Source: Anaerolineaceae bacterium UBA5211 (lineage in GTDB: Bacteria > Chloroflexota > Anaerolineae > Anaerolineales > Anaerolineaceae). Taken from it: a DNA stretch of 64,000 nt. Where the stretch lies: positions 189,259 to 253,258 of the forward strand of contig DHVJ01000015.1 in assembly GCA_002412595.1 (NCBI GenBank), written 5' to 3'. Positions 8,772-17,061 of this stretch are shown here, piece by piece. The notes under the pieces were generated by a model, which was given only the letters and a program-made list of their open reading frames with translations, was not told the DNA's origin and ran no database searches. The translations under genes and the position numbers were made by a program. How positions within the stretch are numbered: position 1 is the first letter of the stretch; every line of letters starts with the position of its first letter.

Positions 8772-10295
8772 TTATGCACCAACTTTTGAACCTAACATAT
8801 AAAGACCCAGATCTCTCTCGGATACGTCTTTCGGCAATACATTTGCAACAATTTCACCGTTGAACATCACCAGAATCCGGTCACTGACGTTCATAACCTC
8901 ATCCAGCTCCAGCGAAATTAATAGAATTGCCTTTCCGTTATCCCGTTCGCGCACAAGCTGCTTGTGGATATATTCAATTGCACCGACATCCAAACCGCGG
9001 GTCGGCTGAACCGCAATCAGTAGGTCATGTGACCGGTCCATTTCCCTTGCGAGGATCGCCTTCTGTTGGTTGCCGCCCGACATACTTTTAACAACCGTGT
9101 CCGGCCCTTTTGCCGAGCGAATATCATATTGCTTGATTAGTTCTGTTGAATATTTTTGGATACTTTGCGAATTCAGAAAACCATGATTGCTAAATTTATC
9201 GGTGAAAAAAGATTGCAAAATAAAATTATTTGCCAGGTCAAAATCCAGGATAAGCCCATGTTTATGCCTATCCTCAGGGATATGAGAAATATGTTTATAA
9301 TTGCGCTTCCTTACGGACCAATCTGTAATATCCTCGCCATTGAGACTAATTTTCCCGGAAGTAGCCGGCATTAATCCGGTCAATGCCATGACCACTTCAT
9401 GCTGACCATTATTCTCAATACCCGCAATAGATACAATCTCGCCTTTATGTACATCAAAGGAGACGTGATTGACTTTGTTTTTTTCACTTAACCCAGGGGC
9501 TTTGATCACCAAATCTTCTACGTGTAAGGCCACCTCGCCGATCTGGGGTTCATCTTTTTCAACCTGGAGCATGACCTTTCGGCCGACCATCATTTCAGAA
9601 AGTTGTTCGTTGGTTGCTTCAGCAACATTGACTGTCGCAATGAACTTTCCTTTACGCAATATCGTGCAGCGATTAGCCACCTGCTGAATTTCGTCAAGTT
9701 TATGGGAAATAAAAATGATGGATTTTCCTTCAGCGGCTAAATCTTTGATAATTCTGATTAATTCATCAATTTCCTGGGGAGTCAGCACAGCAGTGGGTTC
9801 ATCGAAGACCAGAATTTCGCTATCCCGGTACAACATCTTTAAAATTTCAACCCTTTGCTGCATGCCCACTGTCATATCTTCGATCTTTTTATCCAGATCA
9901 ACCAGCAGGCCGTACTGCTTACTTAATGCGTCAACTTTCTCGCGTGCTTCTTCCATTTGAAGAACGCCGCCTCTGGTTGTTTCAACACCTAAAACAATAT
10001 TCTCCAAAGCTGTGAAAACTTGTACCAGTTTAAAATGCTGATGCACCATACCAATGCCCAAGCGATTGGCTTCATGCGGATCACTGATCTTAACTTCTTC
10101 CCCTTCTACTAAAATTCTTCCGCCATCCGGTACATACAGTCCGAATAAAACACTCATCAAGGTTGATTTCCCTGCCCCGTTTTCCCCCAGCAAAGCATGG
10201 ATTTCACCTTTCTTGAGCTGAAAACTGATATCGTCGTTTGCAACAATTCTTGGGAATATTTTCGTGATATGTTGCATCTCGAGAATGTATTCCAA
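8772..10295 (-). CDS. BMP-type ABC importer double ATP-binding protein
   Basis: Tandem-ATPase subunit (507 residues) energising the importer, as in NupO/RbsA/MglA. First half: Walker A GENGAGKST (about residues 38-46) and Walker B ILVFDEPTAVL, with a variant signature VGMQQRVEI. Second half: a degenerate Walker A GIENNGQHE, intact signature SGGNQQKAIL, and the Walker B-like Asp replaced in LLIAVQPTRGLD. Such asymmetry is normal for this subfamily. Start is TTG 10295, six bases after an AAAGGTG ribosome site; the first internal ATG (10277) lacks one. A stem-loop separates it from the binding-protein gene. Confidence 0.9.
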   Translation of the reverse strand: MEYILEMQHITKIFPRIVANDDISFQLKKGEIHALLGENGAGKSTLMSVLFGLYVPDGGRILVEGEEVKISDPHEANRLGIGMVHQHFKLVQVFTALENIVLGVETTRGGVLQMEEAREKVDALSKQYGLLVDLDKKIEDMTVGMQQRVEILKMLYRDSEILVFDEPTAVLTPQEIDELIRIIKDLAAEGKSIIFISHKLDEIQQVANRCTILRKGKFIATVNVAEATNEQLSEMMVGRKVMLQVEKDEPQIGEVALHVEDLVIKAPGLSEKNKVNHVSFDVHKGEIVSIAGIENNGQHEVVMALTGLMPATSGKISLNGEDITDWSVRKRNYKHISHIPEDRHKHGLILDFDLANNFILQSFFTDKFSNHGFLNSQSIQKYSTELIKQYDIRSAKGPDTVVKSMSGGNQQKAILAREMDRSHDLLIAVQPTRGLDVGAIEYIHKQLVRERDNGKAILLISLELDEVMNVSDRILVMFNGEIVANVLPKDVSERDLGLYMLGSKVGA

Positions 10296-10320
10296 TTTAT
10301 CACCTTTATAATATTTATAT

Positions 10321-10366
10321 GGGGCAAGTGCTGATCTTTGTTCTTCTCGTTTCCAGCACTTGCCCC
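10321..10366 (-). promoter_or_regulatory. Intercistronic stem-loop between binding-protein and ATPase genes
   Basis: Perfect 13-bp arms GGGGCAAGTGCTG (10321-10333) and CAGCACTTGCCCC (10354-10366) around a 20-base loop. Downstream on the minus strand there is only an AT-rich stretch, not a real T-run, so it may act as a partial terminator or an RNA 3'-end stabiliser that lets the binding protein be made in excess over the membrane subunits. Confidence 0.65.
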
Positions 10367-10431
10367 AATTGATGGTTAGTGCAATTTTTTTGTTAATTTA
10401 CCTTTAATTAGCTTTGCAATAGCATCAATGT

Positions 10432-11577
10432 TTATTGGACATAGGTCAATTTTGCGCAGGTCAGCGGAATCTGCTCGGGTGATTCATAGTCTGTGTCGGT
10501 CGGAATCGCCGCTGAAATGCCATCAACATCGTCTGCCAAGCGCTGATAGAGGTCATCATACTCAGCCTGCGTGAAGTTTTTGAATTTCATCGAGGCCAGA
10601 GCAACACCATTTTCCTTGGCGGTGTACAGAACGATCTTGCCGCCTTCGAATGTGCCATCTTGCCAGGCTTGCAGGGAATTGTAGGTGACTGTTTCGAGGT
10701 CTTTGATAGCCGAGGTGATGATGGTCGGTGATTCAGCGGATTGATCGGAATCAACGCCGATGACAACGCCATTATTCTGTTCAGCAGCAGCGAATACGGA
10801 AGCGCCCATCGGGCCGGCGGCTACGTGAATGATTTCCGTTCCACCCTGGAACCATGAAGCAGCGCGTGCCTGATTTTCGGGTGTGGGTTTGAAATCACCG
10901 GAATAGTTGTACATGATTTCAACATCATCCAGGCCTAACTCTTTGCAAGCTGTCTCGATGCCCCAGACAAAACCGTACCCGAAGCGGACCACCGCCGGCA
11001 CAGCCATACCGCCCATGAAGCCTAATTTGCGATAGCCATCTTTGACCGCCGCATAACCTGCGAGGAAGGTTGACTGTTGTTCTGCAAATTGAATGGCTAA
11101 CACATTGGGGGTCAGGACCTGATTTCCATCCTCGTCGATCGGCACCGTATCGAAGATGATAAAAGTAACATCAGGATAGGCTGTGACCATTTCTGATGCC
11201 GCGGCTTTAAATTGATCACTGTTAATAATGATGAATTTTGCTCCGGCTTTTACAGCGGTGTCGCACAAGGTAACCTGCGCTTCAACAGTATCTTCAACCG
11301 GTTGGTAGTACATGTATGACAGGCCATTTTCATCGCCAAATTTCTTGACGCCAGTCCAACAGCCCTGGTTGAAGGCGCGGTCGTCCAAAGTACCTGCCGC
11401 GGAAATCAACAACGCGATATCGCCGCCGCCGGTGGTCTCGGATGCTGCAGCCGGCGCAGCTTCTTCAGCAGCTTCTTCAGCAGATGCTGCAGCTGTCGCA
11501 GTCGCCTGCGGCGCGCATGCACTTAGAAACGCGAAAACAACCACTAAAGATAAAACGGTAAAAACTTTTTTCTTCAT
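10432..11577 (-). CDS. BMP-family ABC substrate-binding lipoprotein
   Basis: Basic membrane protein (BMP/PnrA-like) binding lipoprotein, 381 residues. Signal peptide with lipobox LSAC, then a low-complexity Ala/Glu-rich linker, then the two-lobed binding domain starting IALLISAAGTLDDRAFNQG, with YMYYQPVEDTVEAQV, FMGGMAVPAV and a second-lobe VIGVDSDQSAESP. BMP proteins usually bind nucleosides, although some serve other ligands. It is the first transporter gene after the GntR regulator, and GGAGACTAGG precedes the ATG. The ligand here should be the substrate of the SIS/PfkB enzymes; which compound is open. Confidence 0.9.
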   Translation of the reverse strand: MKKKVFTVLSLVVVFAFLSACAPQATATAAASAEEAAEEAAPAAASETTGGGDIALLISAAGTLDDRAFNQGCWTGVKKFGDENGLSYMYYQPVEDTVEAQVTLCDTAVKAGAKFIIINSDQFKAAASEMVTAYPDVTFIIFDTVPIDEDGNQVLTPNVLAIQFAEQQSTFLAGYAAVKDGYRKLGFMGGMAVPAVVRFGYGFVWGIETACKELGLDDVEIMYNYSGDFKPTPENQARAASWFQGGTEIIHVAAGPMGASVFAAAEQNNGVVIGVDSDQSAESPTIITSAIKDLETVTYNSLQAWQDGTFEGGKIVLYTAKENGVALASMKFKNFTQAEYDDLYQRLADDVDGISAAIPTDTDYESPEQIPLTCAKLTYVQ

Positions 11578-11695
11578 CCTAGTCTCCTAAATTAATTGTT
11601 ATTTGATAAAAATGGGAAATAGAATAGTTGAATACACACACCTCCTTGTTAATTTAGTTTCTTGTAATAGTGCCCGGTTTATTTGAGTTCTTGTG

Positions 11696-12466
11696 TTAAG
11701 AAGACCTAACCAGCATAATATTTATAATTTTGTCGTTATGGTAATTCATGCAATAAAGCATGGGATTGATATAAGCATTGCTAAAATGCGTTTGTTCCAG
11801 ACATAAAAGCGGGGCGTGTTCTTCAACATCCAGCCTGCGAGCCATTTCCAAATCAGCTGAAATCGCATGGACATGCGTGATCACAGTCTGGATACTGTAG
11901 TTCGCTTTTCGAAAATAATCATAGATTGACCAGTTTTTGGCTTTCACACTCTGCGAGAAATCATAGTCCAGCCCCGGAATTTCACACGAAAGATATTCCT
12001 CAGACTGAATGACGGGAATACCATCCGCTGTGCGTACCCGAGAAATATGTACTACTTTCACCGATTCAGAAATTTGCAGGTTCTCCGCAACTGTTTGGGA
12101 AGGAGTTTCAATCTGAAAAGAAAAATCAATCTGCCCGGGTACCTTTTTTTGATTTGCAATCAGGGTTGAAGTCCCCACGGCATCTGATAAATTAGCCTTT
12201 AGCATTACCCCGGATTGAGGCGTCACAAATGTTCCCACTCCACGCTGGCGGAATAGATATCCCTTTTCAATCAGTGTATTCAGCGCTTCACGCAGCGTGT
12301 TGCGGCTTACTCCCATCTGGTCAGACAGGTTGGGTTCGCTGGGCAACTTTTCACCAGGCACGAATATATCTGTTCGGATTGCATTCAAAATTTGATTAAC
12401 GACTTCGTCCGTAACAGATGGGTACACGATTTTTCGGAAAAATTTGTTTTGTTGGTTGTCCAACAT
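11696..12466 (-). CDS. GntR-family (HutC/UTRA) transcriptional regulator
   Basis: Winged-helix DNA-binding domain at residues 10-80 (PSEPNLSDQMGVSRNTLREA, then the wing QRGVGTFV) followed by a UTRA ligand domain to about residue 250. Length 256 is typical. It sits directly upstream of, and on the same strand as, the BMP importer and catabolic genes, so it probably represses that locus and is released by a pathway sugar phosphate. FrlR and related regulators of amino-sugar loci belong to this family. I found no convincing operator palindrome nearby. Confidence 0.88.
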   Translation of the reverse strand: MLDNQQNKFFRKIVYPSVTDEVVNQILNAIRTDIFVPGEKLPSEPNLSDQMGVSRNTLREALNTLIEKGYLFRQRGVGTFVTPQSGVMLKANLSDAVGTSTLIANQKKVPGQIDFSFQIETPSQTVAENLQISESVKVVHISRVRTADGIPVIQSEEYLSCEIPGLDYDFSQSVKAKNWSIYDYFRKANYSIQTVITHVHAISADLEMARRLDVEEHAPLLCLEQTHFSNAYINPMLYCMNYHNDKIINIMLVRSS

Positions 12467-12784
12467 CCTACTCCTTAGTTTTTTAAAGTATATGGAAAAA
12501 TATTAATTTGTCAATAGGAACTCGGGGTTTTTCATAATAAGAGGAGTATCTTCATAGAAAAAGAGTTACATCCTCTCACATTTACACAGTCAACCTCGCC
12601 GCTTATGCTGTGTCTTGCATTTCATTTTATTTTCCAGTCCGGAAAGTTCCTCTTTTTACAAATCCCCAAGGAATAAATCCACAGCGAGAAAATTCTCTTA
12701 ACCTTTCCTTTACAATCTGTTCATTGACGCATCTATTACACGATGGTATTTTTATCATCGGATTAAATCTTTCTGTAAATTATT
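12467..12784. other. AT-rich intergenic region between divergent genes
   Basis: This spacer separates the leftward GntR gene from the rightward metallophosphoesterase gene, so it must hold both promoters. It is AT-rich and contains no convincing reading frame, RNA or strong palindrome. Confidence 0.5.
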
Positions 12785-13687
12785 ATGGCGAATCATAAAT
12801 TATTAACGAAAATTTTCAGTGAGGCCAAGCGCGTCGAGTTTTCCAATCGCGACCGGTTGGTCTTCTTTAGCGATGTACACCGCGGCAATAACAGTTGGGC
12901 GGACGAATTTGCACGCAACGAAATGACTTATTTATCCGCGCTGCAATACTATTTCGATAATGATTTCACTTACGTTGAGGTAGGTGACGGGGATGAGCTG
13001 CTCAAGTTCAAATACATCGAACCCATCCGCATCGCGCACGAAGAAGTTTATCGCTTGCTGCAGAAATTTCACAACAAGCATCGCCTTTATTACATTTTCG
13101 GCAACCACGACTACGAATACCGCAACCCGGAGCTGGTGCACCGCAAACTAAACCATATCTTCAATCTGGTCACCGAAGAACGGGAAATATTATTTGACGA
13201 TTTTGAGACTTATGAAGGTTTGGTCTTCAAACACAAAGAGAGCGGACTGGAATTATTCGCCGTTCACGGCCACCAGGCAGACAACCTTTTCCACCGCCTG
13301 ATCTGGTTGAATGGCGTGCTGCTGCGCGTATTGTGGCGCCCGCTGCAAATGCTCGGCTTTCAGGATCCCAGCAGCGTTTCGCAAAACATCCACAAGCGCG
13401 AACGGACGGAAGAAGAATTAAAGAAATGGGCCGCTGAACACCACCAACCCATCATCGCCGGGCACACCCATCACCCGCAGTTTCCTAAAAAGGGCAAAAC
13501 ACCGTACTTCAACACCGGCTCCTGCGTGCACCCGCGCTGGATCACCTGCATCGAGATTATTAAAGGGGAAATTGCCCTGGTACGCTGGCGTATCACACCC
13601 AATAAAAAGGGACAGTTGGTGGTCAAGCGCAGCGTGCTGAAGGGCTTCAGGCCCCTGGCGCAATTTACGTATTCCCAAAACGATTAG
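12785..13687 (+). CDS. Calcineurin-like metallophosphoesterase
   Basis: Two-metal phosphoesterase of the calcineurin fold (300 residues). All metal-binding motifs are present in order: SDVHRGNN (about residue 28), GDGDE (about 62), GNHDYEY (about 105), VHGHQAD (about 160) and GHTHHPQ (about 225). The arrangement recalls LpxH-like and general bacterial phosphoesterases; no membrane segment or signal peptide is seen. The substrate is unknown. It overlaps the 3' end of the convergent VOC gene by four bases and has no functional link to it that I can see. Confidence 0.85.
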   Translation: MANHKLLTKIFSEAKRVEFSNRDRLVFFSDVHRGNNSWADEFARNEMTYLSALQYYFDNDFTYVEVGDGDELLKFKYIEPIRIAHEEVYRLLQKFHNKHRLYYIFGNHDYEYRNPELVHRKLNHIFNLVTEEREILFDDFETYEGLVFKHKESGLELFAVHGHQADNLFHRLIWLNGVLLRVLWRPLQMLGFQDPSSVSQNIHKRERTEEELKKWAAEHHQPIIAGHTHHPQFPKKGKTPYFNTGSCVHPRWITCIEIIKGEIALVRWRITPNKKGQLVVKRSVLKGFRPLAQFTYSQND

Positions 13688-14142
13688 AAATACTGCCAGC
13701 TCTGGATTTCGAGGATATTGCCTTCCGGGTCGGCGGCATAAGTAAAGGTGATCACGCCCACACCTGCGATTTCCTGCTTGACTACCTGACCCAGTTCGTG
13801 CCCGCCGCGTTCGAGTAAAACCCGCAGTGTATCTTCCACATTCCCTACTTCAAAGGCCAGATGGCCCAACCCCAGCCGGTTGGCGCTGGGCGGAGCCGCT
13901 TTATCCAACATTTGGTCGTACTGGAAAATTTCCAGCGTCGGCCCGCTCTCGCCCCAGCCGGGCAGGCGCAAATGCTGGCCGGTCAGATGTGGGTTCTTCA
14001 AGCCGGTAGCCTGCGCCAGCCACTCCCCTTTCAGGTCGCGCGTCGGCGGCACTGGCTGGCAGTCGAACACTTCAATGTAGAACTCTGAAAGCTTGCGCCA
14101 GTCGCGGCTGACAAGGTTGGTGTGCGCGTATTTAATCGTCAT
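13684..14142 (-). CDS. VOC-superfamily (glyoxalase/bleomycin-resistance-like) protein
   Basis: Single VOC-fold protein of 152 residues with the paired beta-alpha-beta modules. The first module is YAHTNLVSRDWRKLSEFY; the second contains LGHLAFEVGNVEDTL and ends YAADPEGNILEIQSW, where the terminal Glu is a usual metal ligand. Such proteins include glyoxalase I, dioxygenases and antibiotic-binding proteins, and sequence alone does not separate them. It is a small stand-alone gene convergent with the phosphoesterase gene. Confidence 0.8.
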   Translation of the reverse strand: MTIKYAHTNLVSRDWRKLSEFYIEVFDCQPVPPTRDLKGEWLAQATGLKNPHLTGQHLRLPGWGESGPTLEIFQYDQMLDKAAPPSANRLGLGHLAFEVGNVEDTLRVLLERGGHELGQVVKQEIAGVGVITFTYAADPEGNILEIQSWQYF

Positions 14143-14198
14143 CTTATCCCTGCGAATTTTAGATTTATTTTAACTGGGTTACCCAAGAACTATCCGGT

Positions 14199-14735
14199 TC
14201 ATCTCAGAATCATATATCGATTTTGGATAATTCCATTTTCAAAGGACTGGCTCTCCACCACTTGCAGCTTCACATCCGCGTCCAAAGGCCCAAACAAAGG
14301 GATGCCCCGCCCGATCAGTACCGGAATGATGGAGATGGTGATCTCATCCAGCAAGCCTGCCCGCAAAAAGGATTGAATGGTCTTGCCGCCATCCACATAT
14401 ACCTGTTCCACTCCCTGCGTAGATAATTCTTGCGCCAATTCCCCGGGTGAACAAGCTCGCTGCGTTAATATTTGGGGAACAAAAGCGGGCATATCCAGCT
14501 TTCTGCTGCTCAACACAAAAACGCGTTTATCCGCGTAAGGCCATTCACCAAAGGTAAGCACTGTCTCGTAAGTGTTGCGGCCCATCACCAGAACATCCAT
14601 GCTGTTGAAGAAATGGCTGTAACCGTAATCTTCCCCATCTGCTTCCGGCTGGGGCAACCAATCCAAGCTGCCGTCCGTCCGGGCGATGAACCCGTCCAGG
14701 CTGGTCGCGAAATAGGCGTTTATTTTCATAGCCAA
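14199..14735 (-). CDS. RibD C-terminal/dihydrofolate-reductase-like protein
   Basis: Small NADPH-dependent reductase-fold protein (178 residues). The start MKINAYFATSLDGFIARTDG, the MGRNTYE motif, VFVLSSR, and the C-terminal VDGGKTIQSFL and IPVLIGRG segments are typical of the YwjB/YyaP-like RibD C-terminal family. These proteins share the DHFR fold; most are uncharacterised and are not the housekeeping folate enzyme. It is a monocistronic gene lying between the VOC gene and the membrane-protein gene on the same strand. Confidence 0.82.
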   Translation of the reverse strand: MAMKINAYFATSLDGFIARTDGSLDWLPQPEADGEDYGYSHFFNSMDVLVMGRNTYETVLTFGEWPYADKRVFVLSSRKLDMPAFVPQILTQRACSPGELAQELSTQGVEQVYVDGGKTIQSFLRAGLLDEITISIIPVLIGRGIPLFGPLDADVKLQVVESQSFENGIIQNRYMILR

Positions 14736-14791
14736 TCTCCTAAGAAAGGGAATTTATACGTAATAATAAGCGGTCGGGGAAATCGGCTTGC

Positions 14792-15502
14792 TTACCCGGA
14801 TTTTTCCGCCCGCATGGCCATCAGCATGAAAACGAAACCCAGCACGGTAAAAATCTGGATGGCCACGGCCTGGCCAATTATAAAAGAATGGTTATCGAGC
14901 TTTTCAATCAAATCAGGATAAAGCGCGAAGCCGGGCGCGCCCAGTAAGCCGCAGGTTTGCCAGGCGCTGTTTATAAAACACAAGCCTGCCGCCATCTGCA
15001 AATCGACTGCTTGCTGCTGTCCGCTGTTCAACTCGGCGCGTTTGTGCGCCCAGGTCCAAACCAGAGTCAGGAACAACCCTACAACGAGGCAGCCCATTAA
15101 CGCAAAAAAGGGGAATGGAACTGAAGCGTATCGGAAAGCCATGATGGCATGAAAAATAAAATAAGCCAGCTCAATTCCCAGCAGCGGTAGAAACACGCGC
15201 CGTGCTGATTGAGAAGTGGGCGCTAAACGGGCCGCTCCCAAAGCCAGCAGGATCGCGCCCAGCGGCAGCGCCGCCACCAGATAGAGCAGCGCCATGCCGC
15301 CCATGCCGTACCATAATCCTTTGAGATCACGCGGACTCAGGTTGGTCAGTGTTGCACGAAAATACCAGATTACAAACGTCGCGCTGATAACCAGCAGCAG
15401 CCCAATAATCTCCAATACCAATCCGTGTTTTTTAGTCGAATTTGGAATTACCTCATTCTCCTGTAATTGACTTTTATCGCTCTTTATTTTTTCTGGCCCC
15501 AT
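14792..15502 (-). CDS. Multi-pass membrane protein of unknown function
   Basis: Predicted inner-membrane protein of 236 residues with about six hydrophobic helices after a polar, lysine-rich N-terminus of roughly 30 residues. No family is recognised; the general pattern resembles small uncharacterised DUF-type integral proteins. The start is put at ATG 15502 because an excellent GAGGAGG ribosome site lies just upstream, whereas the longest frame (from 15601) adds a segment unlike a membrane-protein leader. There are no clear charged catalytic motifs. It is divergent from the CrtO-like gene. Confidence 0.65.
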   Translation of the reverse strand: MGPEKIKSDKSQLQENEVIPNSTKKHGLVLEIIGLLLVISATFVIWYFRATLTNLSPRDLKGLWYGMGGMALLYLVAALPLGAILLALGAARLAPTSQSARRVFLPLLGIELAYFIFHAIMAFRYASVPFPFFALMGCLVVGLFLTLVWTWAHKRAELNSGQQQAVDLQMAAGLCFINSAWQTCGLLGAPGFALYPDLIEKLDNHSFIIGQAVAIQIFTVLGFVFMLMAMRAEKSG

Positions 15503-15763
15503 TCTTTCCTCCTCTGTTTTTACAGTGACCTTCCACTCAAGATGAAAATTAACCGTTTGGTTAAAGTCAATTATACCGATCCACGATTTTTTATTTAACA
15601 ACGCAGGAAAGTTCTTACCATGTTACAAAATGTAAATTTAGTCCGGAAAAGAGCAAATATCGTGCTGAACTACGGAATTAATACCCGTTTAATACTTTTG
15701 ATACATGCAATCTGGTTTCGTCAGCGTTATTCTTTTAGAGATAGTGAATATAAGGGAAAAATC

Positions 15764-16318
15764 ATGCGAATTCTATTTCTGGAACCATTGGAAACTTTCA
15801 TTCTGGATATGATTTGCTGGGTCATCATCCAGCTTGGTATTGGCTACCTGAGCTTAAAATTCCCTGAAAAATGGCTTGACCCCGGTCGGCGTTTTTTCCA
15901 ATCGTTTGCGTGGGAAAAAGGCGGAAAGATTTACCAACAGCTCTTCCGTGTGCGCTCCTGGAAACACCTGATCCCGGATGGCTCCAAAACTTATCGGGGT
16001 GCATTTTCTATTAAGAAATTGCCCACAAGCGAACTGACTTATCTCCTGCGCTGGTTGAAGGAGAGCATTCGCTCGGAACTTTGCCACTGGTTCATGATCC
16101 TGCCTGCGCCATTCTTCTTTCTTTGGAACAGTATAAAAGGCGGTTGGCTGATGGTGTTTTACGCATTTTTTAACAATCTGGTGCCCATTATCCTGCAGCG
16201 CTTCAACCGGCCGCGCATACGCAAGTTGATTGCCCAACTGGAATTGAAAAACCCGGGAACAAACACAGCCATGCTGCACTATACCGTAGAGAACGACTAT
16301 TCAAGCGTTTATCAATAA
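15764..16318 (+). CDS. CrtO-like glycosyl-diaponeurosporenoate acyltransferase family protein
   Basis: Resembles staphylococcal CrtO, the acyltransferase of the last staphyloxanthin step. I match EKGGKIYQQLFRVRSWKHL and IPDG in the first half, and NLVPIILQRFNRPRIRKL near the end, to the same blocks in CrtO as I remember them; the overall length (184) also fits. Hydrophobic segments at the N-terminus and around residues 115-145 suggest membrane association. ATG 15764 is preferred over 15620 because TAAGGG precedes it and the family starts there. No carotenoid genes are nearby, so the acceptor is probably another glycolipid. Confidence 0.75.
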   Translation: MRILFLEPLETFILDMICWVIIQLGIGYLSLKFPEKWLDPGRRFFQSFAWEKGGKIYQQLFRVRSWKHLIPDGSKTYRGAFSIKKLPTSELTYLLRWLKESIRSELCHWFMILPAPFFFLWNSIKGGWLMVFYAFFNNLVPIILQRFNRPRIRKLIAQLELKNPGTNTAMLHYTVENDYSSVYQ

Positions 16319-16378
16319 ACGGATGGGGAAATTCTTCCCTCATCCTCCCAGTTAAATAATTTCTAAATATCCAGGCCT

Positions 16379-16404
16379 TATCGTATCGATATGATGGTAC
16401 GATA
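16379..16404. promoter_or_regulatory. Inverted repeat upstream of the sigma-factor gene
   Basis: TATCGTA (16379-16385) and TACGATA (16398-16404) form 7-bp inverted arms about 80 bases upstream of the sigma gene. This could be an operator for the sigma/anti-sigma operon; no T-run follows close enough to call it a terminator. Support is weak. Confidence 0.3.
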
Positions 16405-16485
16405 TTTTTAATATCTTCTTGTCCCGATTTCCGTTCTTATCCGACTTAATTAACAAACTCCAAAATTTGATCGAGAAGGAATTGC

Positions 16486-17061
16486 ATGGCAGATAATCCT
16501 ACAGCTTTGTCATCCAAAGATATCAGACAAGGGCCAGATGAGCTAGCATTAATTCAGGCCGCCCGGCAGAATCCCATCATATTCGGTGAGTTATACAAAC
16601 GCTATGTGAACCGGGTCTATCGATATCTTTACAGCCGAATAGGGAATGTGCACGAAGCCGAAGACCTCACTGCACAGACATTTCTGGCGGCTTTTGAATC
16701 GTTTGACAAATTCCGTCAGGATGAACATTTTACCTCCTGGTTATTTTCCATTGCGCGCCATAAAGCCATGGACCACTTCCGCCGCCGGAAAAGTGCCCCT
16801 GCCATCGAGGAAATGCACGAAATTCCTGTTGAAAACGATCCTCTGAACGCGGTAACTCAATCAGAACAAGCACAGGCAATGGCATTAATCATCCAGGCCA
16901 TACCGGAAAAAGACTGCGAGCTGCTGCGCCTGCGTTTTTTAGCCGATATGAGTTTTCCTGAAATAGCCCGCTTCCTTCACCGCAACGAAAGCGCGGTGAA
17001 AAAGTCATTTTATCGGCTGCTGAAAAAGCTGCATGACCAGTTGGAGGATCCAAATGAATAA
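16486..17061 (+). CDS. ECF-type RNA polymerase sigma-70 factor
   Basis: Extracytoplasmic-function sigma factor (191 residues). Region 2 is visible at about residues 30-100 (YKRYVNRVYRYLYSRIGN, AEDLTAQTFLAAFE, FTSWLFSIARHKAMDHFRR) and region 4 at about 125-185 (LLRLRFLADMSFPEIARFL, then NESAVKKSFYRLLKKL). An AGAAGGA ribosome site precedes the ATG. The next gene starts eight bases before its stop, the usual coupling of ECF sigma factors with anti-sigma partners. It presumably recruits RNA polymerase to genes for an envelope response, likely including this cluster. Confidence 0.9.
   Translation: MADNPTALSSKDIRQGPDELALIQAARQNPIIFGELYKRYVNRVYRYLYSRIGNVHEAEDLTAQTFLAAFESFDKFRQDEHFTSWLFSIARHKAMDHFRRRKSAPAIEEMHEIPVENDPLNAVTQSEQAQAMALIIQAIPEKDCELLRLRFLADMSFPEIARFLHRNESAVKKSFYRLLKKLHDQLEDPNE

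Noticed and set aside
12610..12798. 62-residue frame upstream of the metallophosphoesterase
   Set aside because: It is Ser/Leu-rich, lacks a ribosome site and overlaps the real start.
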